From positions 1 to 16,835 of the forward strand of contig CAZRQN010000055.1 of assembly GCA_964602115.1 (NCBI GenBank): a stretch of DNA of 16,835 nucleotides. The letters run 5' to 3'. This DNA is from JANOGU01 sp964602115 (lineage in GTDB: Bacteria > Pseudomonadota > Alphaproteobacteria > Rhodobacterales > Rhodobacteraceae). The translations under genes and the position numbers were made by a program. The notes below the pieces were generated by a model, which was not told where the DNA came from, did no database searches, and saw only the letters and a list, made by a program, of their open reading frames with translations. Below, one piece after another: positions 1 to 10,600 of this stretch (the first letter of the stretch is position 1; the number at the start of each line of letters is the position of its first letter).

Positions 1-2
1 CC

Positions 3-113
3 GAATGGCTTGGCAAGGAGGGCGGGCCGAAGGCCAAGCTCGACAACGAGAAGCCGCAGGGCGAGACCATCGCCTATGACGAGATCATCAAGCGCTGGAC
101 CGAAGCCAACTGA
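3..113 (+). CDS. C-terminal end of a probable glycerol ABC transporter substrate-binding protein (partial)
   Basis: An open frame enters from the left edge and stops at TGA 111-113, giving 36 residues that contain KPQGETIAYDEIIKRW. It is codirectional with the glycerol transporter genes and is separated from glpS by 81 bp holding a strong hairpin. The glp cluster has ATPases, permeases and GlpU, but no substrate-binding protein follows glpU. This upstream gene is therefore the natural candidate for the periplasmic binding component (the GlpV role). The tail also resembles my memory of GlpV C-termini, but 36 residues cannot prove it. Another gene of the glycerol cluster, such as glpD, is possible. 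The frame and stop are certain; the function is inferred from context. Confidence 0.55.
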   Translation, partial: EWLGKEGGPKAKLDNEKPQGETIAYDEIIKRWTEAN

Positions 114-129
114 TGTGACCGAACTCTTG

Positions 130-160
130 CCGGGGGCGCGGGCCTGTCTCGCGCCCCCGG
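130..160 (+). terminator. Strong hairpin between the binding-protein gene and glpS
   Basis: A perfect 11-bp stem, CCGGGGGCGCG (130-140) with CGCGCCCCCGG (150-160), encloses a 9-nt loop. It is followed by the pyrimidine-rich TTCTTCTCCC rather than a pure T run. It starts 17 nt after the upstream stop codon. Hairpins here in ABC operons commonly protect or partly terminate the message, so that the binding protein is made in excess over membrane parts. A full terminator would require a separate promoter for glpS, and I see no clear one in the remaining 34 bp. Confidence 0.7.
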
Positions 161-194
161 TTCTTCTCCCGGGACCGGGCGGCATGGGGCGGAC

Positions 195-1252
195 ATGACA
201 ATCGAATTGAAATCCGTCGGCAAGACGGTCGGCGGCGCGGTGCATATCCACCCGACCGACCTGACGCTGGCGGCGGGAGGGTTCAACGTCCTCCTCGGAG
301 CCACCGGCGCCGGAAAGACATCGCTGATGAAGATCATGGCCGGACTGGACCGGCCGACCCAGGGCCGGGTCCTTATGGACGGCCGGGATGTGACCGAAGT
401 TCCGCCGCAGAAGCGCGGCGTCAGCTTCGTCCACCAGTTCTTCATCAACTACCCGACGATGAACGTTCGCGAAAACATTGCCTCGCCCTTGCGGGTCGCG
501 GGCATGAGCGCGAGCGAGATCGACCGGAGGGTGGGCGAGGCAGCGGATCTGCTGCGGCTCGGCCCCTATCTGAACCGCAGGCCGGCGGAGCTTTCGGGCG
601 GGCAGCAGCAGCGCACCGCCATCGCAAGGGCGATCGTCAAGGACGCGAAACTCGTCCTTCTGGACGAGCCGCTGGCCAATCTCGACTACAAGCTGCGGGA
701 AGAGCTGCGCGACCAGCTCCCTGCCCTTTTCGCCGGACGCGGCGCGACGGTGGTCTATGCCACGTCCGAGCCTTCCGAGGCGCTGATGCTGGGCGGCCAT
801 GCCGCAACCCTGCACGAAGGCCGCCTCACGCAGTTCGGGCCGACCGCCGACGTCTATCGCTCGCCCGCCGATGCCGTGAGCGCGGGGGTCTTCTCCGACC
901 CGCCGATCAATTTCGCCGAGGTGACGAAAGCCGGCCCGCGCATCCGGCTGGAGGGCGCGGGGGAATGGGATGCCGCCGGGGCGGCGGCAACGTTGGCCGA
1001 CGGGGCCTATCGCTTCGCCATCCGGCCGCATTTCGTTTCGCCCATCGCCGGCAAGGGCGTGACGATCTCCGGCACGATCGCGGTGACCGAACTGTCAGGA
1101 TCGGAATCGACCGCGCATTTCTCCTTCGGGCCCCATGTCTGGGTCAGCCAGGCGCCGGGCGTGCATCCCTACCGCATCGGCCAGACCCATGCGTTCCACG
1201 CCGATGTGGCCCAGGGCTTCTATTTCGACTCCCATGGACGGAGGGTTGCCTG

Positions 1253-1253
<1 letters not shown>
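195..1253 (+). CDS. glpS: Glycerol ABC transporter ATPase GlpS
   Basis: A 352-residue MalK/UgpC-type ATPase that would power glycerol import at the inner face of the cytoplasmic membrane as a heterodimer with GlpT. Visible motifs are Walker A GATGAGKT (35-42), Q-loop Gln 81, a complete signature LSGGQQQR (133-140), Walker B LVLLDEP (153-159) and D-loop LANLD. The switch-histidine position is changed: the usual VTHD reads ATSEP, with Ser 191 where His is expected. Residues from about 235 form the C-terminal OB-fold-type domain of the family. The stop overlaps the glpT start (TGATG). Assignment rests on the whole gene set glpS-T-P-Q-U, which matches the Rhizobium leguminosarum glycerol transporter; the protein alone would only say sugar-type ATPase. 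The start at 195 has only a weak ribosome site (GGGCGGA). Confidence 0.85.
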
Positions 1254-2316
<1,063 letters not shown>

Positions 2317-2320
<4 letters not shown>

Positions 2321-3180
2321 AGACCGAGAACAACCGCGCCTGGTTCCTCGTCCTCCCCATGCTGCTGCTGGTGGCGTTCAACGCCCTGATCCCGCTGATG
2401 ACGGTGGTCAACTACTCGGTGCAGGAAACCTTCGGCGACAACACCTTCTTCTGGGCCGGCCTGCGCTGGTTCGAGCAGGTGCTGACCTCGGAGCGCTTCC
2501 ATGCGGCCCTGGGACGGCAGGTCCTGTTCACCGCTATCATCCTGATCATCGAGGTGCCGCTGGGTGTAGCCATCGCCCTGGCCATGCCGCGCAAGGGGAT
2601 CTGGGTGCCGGTCTGCCTGGTACTGATGTCGCTGCCGCTGCTGATCCCGTGGAACGTGGTGGGCGCGATGTGGAACATCTTCGCCCTGCCCGACATCGGC
2701 CTTCTGGGCTACACGCTGAACAAGGTCTTCGGGCTTGCCTACAACTACACCCAGGACCCGCTGGCGGCCTGGATCACCATGGTCATGATGGATGTCTGGC
2801 ACTGGACCTCGCTGGTGGTCCTGCTCACCTATGCCGGGCTCGTCTCCATCCCCGACGCCTATTATCAGGCGGCCGAGATCGACGGCGCCTCGAACTGGGC
2901 GGTCTTCCGGCACATCCAGCTTCCCAAGCTGAAGCGGGTGCTGACCATCGCGGTGCTGCTGCGCTTCATGGACAGTTTCATGGTCTATACCGAGGTTTCG
3001 GTGCTGACCGGCGGCGGTCCGGGCAATTCCACCACCATGCTCTCCATCGACCTCGTCAAGATGGCGCTGGGGCAGTTCGACCTCGGCCCGGCAGCGGCGA
3101 TGAGCCTGATCTACTTCCTGATCACGCTCCTGGTCTCCTGGCTGTTCTACACATTGATGACGCGGAACGAGGGCCAGTGA
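2317..3180 (+). CDS. glpP: Glycerol ABC transporter permease GlpP
   Basis: A 287-residue binding-protein-dependent permease. It begins MKTENNRAW, followed by a hydrophobic first membrane segment (about residues 8-28), and has about six segments in total. The cytoplasmic EAA loop is recognisable as YYQAAEIDGASNWAVFRHI, the site that docks on the ATPase pair. The start at 2317 forms an ATGA overlap with the glpT stop; the 7 codons further upstream are inside glpT and are unlikely to be used. One base separates its stop from the glpQ start, so the two permeases are almost certainly co-translated. The family (MalF/UgpA-like) is clear; glycerol as substrate is inferred from the operon. Confidence 0.87.
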
Positions 3181-3181
3181 G

Positions 3182-4003
3182 ATGAGCATGAACCGCAAAT
3201 CCCGAGCCCCGATCAAGGCCCCGCTCGTCATCCTCTACATCCTGTTCCTGATGCTGCCGATCTGGTGGCTGGTCTCGATGTCCTTCAAGACCACCAACGA
3301 GATCCTCGGCGGTTTCTCCTTCTTCCCCCAGGACTGGACGGTAGCGAGCTACGTCACCATCCTGACCGATCCGACCTGGTATTGGGGTTACATCAACTCC
3401 ATCCTCTATGTGTCGATCAACACAGTGCTTTCCATCTCCGTTGCCCTGCCGGCCGCCTATGCGTTCAGCCGCTACCGCTTCCTTGGCGACAAGCATCTGT
3501 TCTTCTGGCTTTTGACCAACCGGATGGCGCCGCCGGCCGTCTTTGCCCTGCCGTTCTTCCAGCTTTATTCGGCGGTGGAACTGTTCGACACCCATCTCGC
3601 CGTGGCGCTGGCGCATTGCATCTTCTCGATCCCGCTGGCGGTGTGGATCCTTGAGGGCTTCATGTCAGGCGTCCCGCGCGAGCTGGACGAGACGGCCTAT
3701 GTCGATGGCTATTCCTTCCCGCGCTTCTTCGTCACCGTCTTCATCCCCAACATCAAGGCAGGGGTCGGTGTTGCCGCCTTCTTCTGCTTCATGTTCTCCT
3801 GGGTGGAGATGCTGCTGGCCAAGACGCTGACGGCGGTCGAAGCCAAGCCGATCGTGGCGACGATGACCAAGACCGCCTCTTCCTCCGGCTATGAGCTGGG
3901 GCTTCTGGCGGCGGCCGGCTGCCTGACCATCGTGCCGGGCGCCATCGTCATCTGGTTCGTGCGCAACTACATCGCCAAGGGCTTCGCCCTGGGACGGGTG
4001 TGA
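3182..4003 (+). CDS. glpQ: Glycerol ABC transporter permease GlpQ
   Basis: A 273-residue MalG/UgpE-like permease, partner of GlpP in the membrane. It has a short basic N-terminus, then a first membrane segment (APLVILYILFLMLPIWWLV). The EAA loop is ELDETAYVDGYSFPRFFVTV. It ends NYIAKGFALGRV, the usual type of ending for this subfamily. A second in-frame ATG lies 6 bp downstream (3188) and could equally be the start. The last 19 codons and the stop recur after the 10-N gap (4153-4209) with two base changes, which marks a contig join or a duplication. The name must not be confused with the glycerophosphodiesterase GlpQ of enterobacteria. Confidence 0.87.
   Translation: MSMNRKSRAPIKAPLVILYILFLMLPIWWLVSMSFKTTNEILGGFSFFPQDWTVASYVTILTDPTWYWGYINSILYVSINTVLSISVALPAAYAFSRYRFLGDKHLFFWLLTNRMAPPAVFALPFFQLYSAVELFDTHLAVALAHCIFSIPLAVWILEGFMSGVPRELDETAYVDGYSFPRFFVTVFIPNIKAGVGVAAFFCFMFSWVEMLLAKTLTAVEAKPIVATMTKTASSSGYELGLLAAAGCLTIVPGAIVIWFVRNYIAKGFALGRV
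3947..3993 (+). repeat. 47-bp direct repeat, copy 1 (inside glpQ 3' end)
   Basis: Bases 3947-3993 are identical to 4153-4199. After two mismatches (AC against GA) the match resumes for GGGTGTGATG, so 59 bp match with two changes. In both copies the segment encodes the last GlpQ residues, VIWFVRNYIAKGFALGRV. Confidence 0.95.
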
Positions 4004-4142
4004 TGCGCGCGGCTTTCGTCCTCGCCGCGCTCCTGCCCGCGGTCGCGGCGGCGCAGCAGGCCGGCTGGGGCAACGTCGGCAAGAAGCCGGACGAGGGCTT
4101 CTCCTGGACCCGGCCGCTGTTCGACGGTTTCTGGATGGCCTG
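4003..4142 (+). CDS. glpU: First GlpU (DUF2160) start, cut off by the 10-N gap
   Basis: An ATG at 4003 overlaps the glpQ stop (TGATG) and opens a frame of 46 complete codons before the Ns. It encodes a signal-peptide-like start (MRAAFVLAALLPAVAAA), then a soluble stretch containing AGWGNVGKKP and ending RPLFDGFWMA. This matches the first third of the complete GlpU after the gap (RPLFDGFWMAW against QPLFGGFWMAW), but the signal peptides are unrelated in sequence. It is therefore a different allele or paralog, not a sequencing error of the same gene. The rest of the gene is missing from the assembly. It could be a real first copy in a tandem duplication, or it could belong to another strain. 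Confidence 0.7.
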
Positions 4143-4152
4143 NNNNNNNNNN
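4143..4152. other. 10-N assembly gap
   Basis: A run of exactly ten Ns, a usual scaffolding placeholder, so the true distance is unknown. The sequence to its right begins with a copy of the glpQ 3' end already present at 3947-4005. The left and right sides therefore cannot be simple neighbours, and either a duplicated segment or a chimeric join lies here. Confidence 0.95.
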
Positions 4153-4208
4153 GTCATCTGGTTCGTGCGCAACTACATCGCCAAGGGCTTCGCCCTGGGG
4201 AGGGTGTG

Positions 4209-4209
<1 letters not shown>
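4153..4209 (+). pseudogene. Duplicate of the glpQ 3' end, cut off by the gap (direct repeat copy 2)
   Basis: Eighteen codons plus stop (TGA 4207-4209) identical in protein sequence to the end of GlpQ. Only the tail is present because the upstream part lies in the N gap. It may be the tail of a complete second glpQ, so calling it broken applies only to this assembly. It overlaps the downstream glpU start exactly as glpQ does at 4003. Confidence 0.75.
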
Positions 4210-4622
<413 letters not shown>

Positions 4623-4649
4623 GTGGGGGCGGGCAAGACCCGCCCCCGC
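4623..4649. terminator. Bidirectional terminator between glpU and the giant gene
   Basis: GGGGGCGGG (4625-4633) pairs perfectly with CCCGCCCCC (4639-4647) around the loop CAAGA. The stem can extend to 4623 and 4649 with one G-U pair. It lies 1 nt after the glpU stop and 7 nt beyond the stop of the giant gene on the other strand, so it can serve both convergent transcripts. No long T run flanks it, so it may rely on Rho or act as a stabilising 3' end. Confidence 0.75.
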
Positions 4650-4656
4650 TTCACGC

Positions 4657-7600
4657 TCACTTGTTGCCCTGCTTGGCCTCGGCGGCCTCGTAGAGCTTCT
4701 GCGCCTCGTCGAAGATTGCCTTGATCCGGGCCACGGACTTGGCCATCTCGACACGGAACTTGCCGGGCTCGTCGCCGCCGAAGGTATCGAGAAGCGCGGT
4801 GCGGTCATCCGCCTCGGCCTCTTGTGCGGCGCGATTGCCCACAAGCGTGTTCAGCGCGTCCTCGTCCCCTTTCTTGGCAGCATTGAGGAAGGCGGTGAGG
4901 TCCTTCTCCTGCGCGGCCGCTTCCTTGGTCATCGAGTCCTTGACCTTGCTGAATTCGGCTTTCGCCTTCTCCAGCCCGGCCTGAGCTTCCTTCACTCCCG
5001 CCTCGGCATCGGCTTTGATCTTCGGCACGGATTTGTCGATGTTCTCGAGCATCACAATCTGTGCGGCCATCTTGTCCTTGCTGTCGGCGAGTTTGCCGGC
5101 ACGGTCCTTGTCGTCGATGATCCTGCCGACATCCTCCGCCATCTTCTGACCCTGGGCCACGGCTTCGCGGATGTCCGCGAGCGCCTTTTCCTTGGCGGCG
5201 CGGGCAGCCTCGAACTTCTTGGCACCCGGATCGACGCTGTCGGTGCCGAGCTTGCCGTAAAGCTTTGCCGCCTCGGACTTGATATCGGCGATCTTTTTCT
5301 CGTCGGCATCAATCGTGGCGGACATTGCTTCCCAGGCGGCCTTGCCCTTGGCGTTGGCAGCGTTCCAGGCGTCGATCTCTGCTTTGAGCAGTTCGCCACC
5401 CTTCGCGATCGCCTCCTCGGTGGCTTTCTGCTCGTTCTCGGCGGCAGTCTTGGCGGCCTGGATGATCTCCTTCACCTTGTCCCCGGCAGCTGAGCTGGCG
5501 ACCGGCTTGCCCTTTTCTTCGGACTTGGTGATCTCCTCAATCTTCTTCTTGATGTCGGAAATCATGTTGTCAACAAACGCGTTGATCCCGGATCGCGCCT
5601 TGTCGGCGATACCCTTGATCTGGTCACCGGTGGCCTTGACCTCGTCGGAGATCGATTTGACGAGGTCGTCCGCCGCCTTTCTGGCCGCCGCGATCGCCGC
5701 CTCGATGGCTTGCTTCTTGGCCTGAGCTTCCTTGACCTTCTGGTCCGCCGCGTCCTTGAGCGCCTTCAGACCGTCATCGAAAGCCTTGGTGACCGTGTCC
5801 TCGATCTTGTCAACGATCCGCTCGACCGCCGCCTTGCCTTCGTCGATCAGCTTCGCGACTTCCGAGGGAACTTCGGAGGCCTTCTTCTCGGCCTCGGTGA
5901 ACTTCTCCTCGGCCTCCTTCTTGAGCTGGTTGGCCTCGTCGATCACCTTCTTGACGATGGTATCGGCGAATTCGCCCACCTCCTTCTTGACTTCCTCATA
6001 CTTCTTGTCGGCGCCGTCGAGCGCCTGATCCAAGGCTTCCTTCGCCTTCTTGGCGGAATCGACCGCCTCGCGGGCGGTGTTTTCCAGACGGGTCTTCGCG
6101 GCGTCGATCAGAACCTTGATCGCCTCCTCGCACTTCTTCTTGGTGGCCTCGATGGCATCGACGATCTGCTTGATCGCCTCCTGCGCCGCCTTGGCCTTCT
6201 CGTCGGCGAAGGTCGTCACCTCGTCCCAGAGTTTGCCGGCATAGCCCGCAGCTTCTGCGCCAAGGCGCTTGAACCAGTCCACCGCGCCTTGTGCGCCGGA
6301 CTTGGCCTCGTTGTAGAGCTTGACGGCCTCCTCGCCCATCAGGCCGACGGCGCGCTTGGCCTTGTCGAGGTATTCCTGCGCCTTGCCCGTGAGCGCGTCC
6401 TTCATCTCGCCGATCTTCTTCTTGGCGCTGTCGTAGGCTGACTTGGCGGCATCCTCCACCGCCTTGCCCGCCGACTTCACCGCCTGGACCGCCGCATCAA
6501 AGGCGCCCTTGGCCGCGTCATAGGCAGCCTTGCCAGCCTGCTGGGCGGCGTTGGTCACCCGGTCGATGATGCCCTCCGCCGCGCGGGAAACGCCTTCGAA
6601 GAGCTTCTTCGCCCCGTCAACGAGCTGCTGGTACAACTGCTCGCTGCGCTTGTTCTCCTCCTCGATCCTGCGCTGTGCCTCTTCCCAGAGGTTCTTGGCG
6701 CCGTCGATGATCGGCTTGGCGAACTGGCCGACGTCGCGCAGCACGTCCTCGACCGCTTTCTTGACGGCATCGAAGCCCTGCTTGACGCCTTCATAGGCGG
6801 TCTTCAGCCCTTCGTAGGTTGCCTTGGCGCCATCGGCGATCGCCTGGGCGGCCTTGGCCAGGGCTTCGGCGACCTTGGTGCAGATCTCCTTGGCCTTGTC
6901 CCAGGCGCCCTGAGCCTTTTCCTTGCAGGTCTTGAGGAAATCGCCCACGGCCTTGCCGATATCGCCCCAGTCGGGGATCAGATCGTCGAGATACTTGCCG
7001 GCCTTGTCCACCGCGTCCTTGGCACCGTTCCAGATGCTCTCGGCCACGCCTTCGGCGATATCGACACCCTTGCCGACCAGTTCAACGGCCTTGTCAACGA
7101 CCGACTGGGCGCCCTTCTTGATCTCCTCGGCCAGTTGCTTGGCCTTCTCGATCGCAGCCTTGGCACCTTCGATCACCGCGTCCTTGGCCTGGACCGCGAG
7201 ATCGCAGGCGGACTTCAGCACGCCGACCGCAGTGTCGTAGGCCGACTTCGCAGTATTGACCACCGCATTGGTCGCGCGGTCGATGATGCCTTCGGCTGCG
7301 GAGCTGATCTTGTCCCAGAGCGTCTGCGCACCGTTCTTCAGCTGGTCAACCAGCTGCTGGCTGCGCTTGTTCTCCTCGTCGATCTGGCGCTGCTTGTCTT
7401 CCCAGGCCTTCTTCGCCGCCTCGATCAGCTTCTGGCCCCAGCCGCCGGCCTGCTTGAGCACATCCTGCACCGCCTGTTCGACGGCCTCGACGCCTTTCTT
7501 GGCCAGGTCGATGGCGGGCTTGATCGCCTCATAGGCGGTGCGAGCCGCTTCGGCCACGGACTTGGCGGCTTCGGCCAGCTTGGTCGCCACCTGCTTGGCG

Positions 7601-10600
7601 ATCTCCTTGGCCTTGTCCCACAGACCCTGGGCTTCCTGCTTGCACTTGCCGAGGAAGTCGCCCACGGCCTTGCCGATATCGCCCCAGTCGGGGATCAGGT
7701 CGTCGAGATACTTGCCGGCCTTGTCCACCGCNNNNNNNNNNNNNNNNNNNNNNNNNNNNNNNNNNNNNNNNNNNNNNNNNNNNNNNNNNNNNNNNNNNNN
7801 NNNNNNNNNNNNNNNNNNNNNNNNNNNNNNNACGCCTTCGGCGATATCGACACCCTTGCCGATCAGTTCCTTGGCCTTGTCCACCACCGTCTGGGCGCCG
7901 TTCTTGATCTCCTCGGCCATCTGCTTGGCCTTCTCGATCGCGCCCTTGACGCCGTCGATCACTGCGTCCTTGGCCTGACCGGCCGCATCGCAGGCCGATT
8001 TCACCAGACCGGCTGCCGTATCGAAAGCCGACTTGGCCGTATTGACCACCGCATTGGTCGCGCGGTCGATGATGCCTTCGGCTGCGGAGCTGATCTTGTC
8101 CCAGAGCGTCTGCGCACCGTTCTTCAGCTGGTCAACCAGCTGCTGGCTGCGCTTGTTCTCCTCGTCGATCTGGCGCTGCTTGTCTTCCCAGGCCTTTTTC
8201 GCCGCCTCGATCAGCTTGTGGCCCCAGCCGCCGGCCTGCTTCAGCACGTCCTGCACCGCCTGTTCGACGGCCTGGACACCCTGCTTGACCAGGTCGATGG
8301 CGGGCTTGAGCGCTTCGTAGGCGGCATGGGCCGCATCGACCACAGCCTTCGCACCTTCGGCCAGCTTGGTCGCCACCTGCTTGGCGATCTCCTTGGCCTG
8401 GTCCCACAGGGACTGGGCCTCGTCCTTGCACTTGCCGAGGAAGTCGCCCACGGCCTTGCCGATATCGCCCCAGTCGGGGATCAGGTCGTCGAGATACTTG
8501 CCGGCCTTGTCCACCGCATCCTTGGCACCGTTCCAGATGCTTTCGGCGACGCCTTCAGCGATATCGACGCCCTTGCCGATCAGGTCCTTGGCCTTGTCCA
8601 CCACCGTCTGGGCGCCCTGCTTCATCGACTCGGCCATCTGTTTGGCCTTCTCGATGGCCGAGCGTCCGGCCTCAAGCAGCGTGTCCTTCGCGCCCTTGGC
8701 CGCATCGACCACCGCATGCGCAGCCGAGGCCGCCGCATCGAAAGCCGACTTGCCGGCCTTCATCGCCGCATCCGTGGCACGGTCGATGATGCCAGAAGCC
8801 GCCTGGCTGACCTTGTCCCACAGCGACTGGGCGTGCCCCTTGATCTGGCCGAAGAAGTCCTCGACCTTCTGATAGCCCTCGGCGACCTTGTCCTTGGCGC
8901 TCTCCCACATGGACTTGGCGCCATCGATGGCTTTCTGGCCCCAGCCGCCGATCTGCTGCAGGACGTCGCTGACGGCGGTCTCAACCTCGCTGGCCAGATC
9001 CTTGACGCTGTCCACGGCCGATTTCACCCCATCCCAGATGCCGGACGCGGCATCGACCGCCGCCCGTGCGCCTTCGGCGATGGTGGTGGCCACCTGGGTG
9101 GCGATTTCCTTGGCCTTGTCCCACAGACCCTGCGCCGTCTCCTTGGCGCCGTTGAGGAAATCCGTGACTTCCGCCCCGATCTCGCCCCAGTCGGGCAGAA
9201 GATCGTCGAAGAAGCTGACGGTATCGTCGAAGGCGCCCTTGGCCCCTTCCCAGATGCTTTCCGCCACACCTTCGGCAATATCGACACCCTTGCCGACCAG
9301 CTCCTTGGCCTTGTCAACCGCCGCCGAAGCCTTGTCCTTGATGCCGGCGGCGATGCGCTTGGCCTCCTCCAGCGCGGCCTTGATGCCGCTCTCGATCGCC
9401 TCCTTGGCCTGGCCCGCCTTCTCGATGGCCGAGTTCACCGCTTCCTTGCCGGCCTCAAAGGCCGACTTGCCCGCCTGAACCACCGCATCCGCAGCCCGGT
9501 TGATGAAGCCGGAGGCCGCCTGGCTGATCGAATCCCAAAGGCTCTTGGCGCCCTCGGCGATCTTGCCGAGCGCTTCCTGCGCCTTTTGAGCCTGCTCGTC
9601 CAACCACTTGTGCGCAGCCTCATAGGCGGTCTTCATCTGGGCGATCTTCTGCTGTGCCCAGCCACCCGCCTGGCGCGCCATGTCGGCGACGCTGTGTCCC
9701 ACCGCCTCGGCGGCCTTCTTCGCCGTCTCGGCCGCCGACTTCAGACCGTTCCACGCAGCCTCGGCCGCCTGTTTGATCGCATCGGCCGCCTTGGCGAGCA
9801 GTGTTGCGTGCTCTTCGACGACCTTCTTGCCTTCCTCGATCTTCTTCTGCGCGGCAGCCTGATCGTCTGCAAGCGCCATACGCTGCGCTTCGCCGATCGT
9901 GCCGCGGTTGGGCTTCGCCGCCTCCAGAAGCGCATTCTGCTGCGCCGCATCGGCCTTCAGGCCATCGACGAGCCCATCGACGGCCCCGCCCTTGCCCGAG
10001 GCGATCTTCGCGTCCATCGCGCTGAGAATGGCTTTGGAATCGGCCAGCGCCTTGGTTTTCTCGGCCTCCGCCTCCCCAATCGCCTTGTCCTTGGCGGCAA
10101 GCGCGTCGTTCGACGCCTTGTTGGTGGCGTCGTAGGCCGACTGCACCTTCGGCAGGCTATCGACCGTCTTCTGTGCCGCATCCCGGGCACCAAGCGACTT
10201 GTCGTAAGCCGCCTTCACGCCCTGCGGGTCCTTGGCGGCCTGTGCTGCCGACTGCGTCGCCGCAGACGCCTGTTCGGCGGCCTGAGAGGCGGCCTTGCAT
10301 GCATCGGTGCCCTGCTGCGCCTCGGAAAGCTTGGCCGCAGCGGTATCCGCAATCGCCTTCACCGGCGCAGCCCGCTCCTCGCCCACCTGCGCTTTGGCGG
10401 CCTCATAGGCCGCTTTGGCGATCTCGTTGCACTGCTGCGCCGCGCCCAGCATCCGCGAGGCTTCCTCGGCATTGGCTTCGGCCGCCTGCGAGCATTTCTG
10501 CGCGTAAGTTACATATTGCTGCGCCTCCTGCCGGTACTTCTCGGCATCCTTGTCATCCTTGGCCGCCTGACCGCCGCCCTTTGGCGCAGGCGGGGGCTCG

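Larger units (their letters stand above)
6430..9730 (-). repeat. Tandem coding repeat array, 717 bp (239 aa) period, about 4.5 copies
   Basis: Taken from the GGW tryptophan codon, units are 9660-8944, 8943-8227, 8226-7441 (contains the N gap), 7440-6724 and a partial unit from 6723. Four independent anchors recur at exactly 717 bp. GGWGQK-type: 9658, 8941, 8224, 7438, 6721. IIDRAT-type: 9498, 8781, 8064, 7278, 6561. AEGVAES-type: 9266, 8549, 7832, 7046. PDWGDIG-type: 9181, 8464, 7678, 6961. Only the step across the Ns differs (786). Copies have diverged by substitutions without indels. In the last copy the GGW tryptophan is lost (GQFAKP). Each intact unit carries six tryptophans at fixed spacing. 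Confidence 0.92.

Noticed and set aside
965..1252. N-terminal extension of glpT upstream of 1253
   Set aside because: These codons overlap glpS in another frame, and the ATPase family N-terminus begins at MAEIRLKNL.
6430..9730. Regularly spaced repeats as a CRISPR array
   Set aside because: The repeats are 717 bp, coding and contiguous, with no spacer/repeat alternation of CRISPR size.
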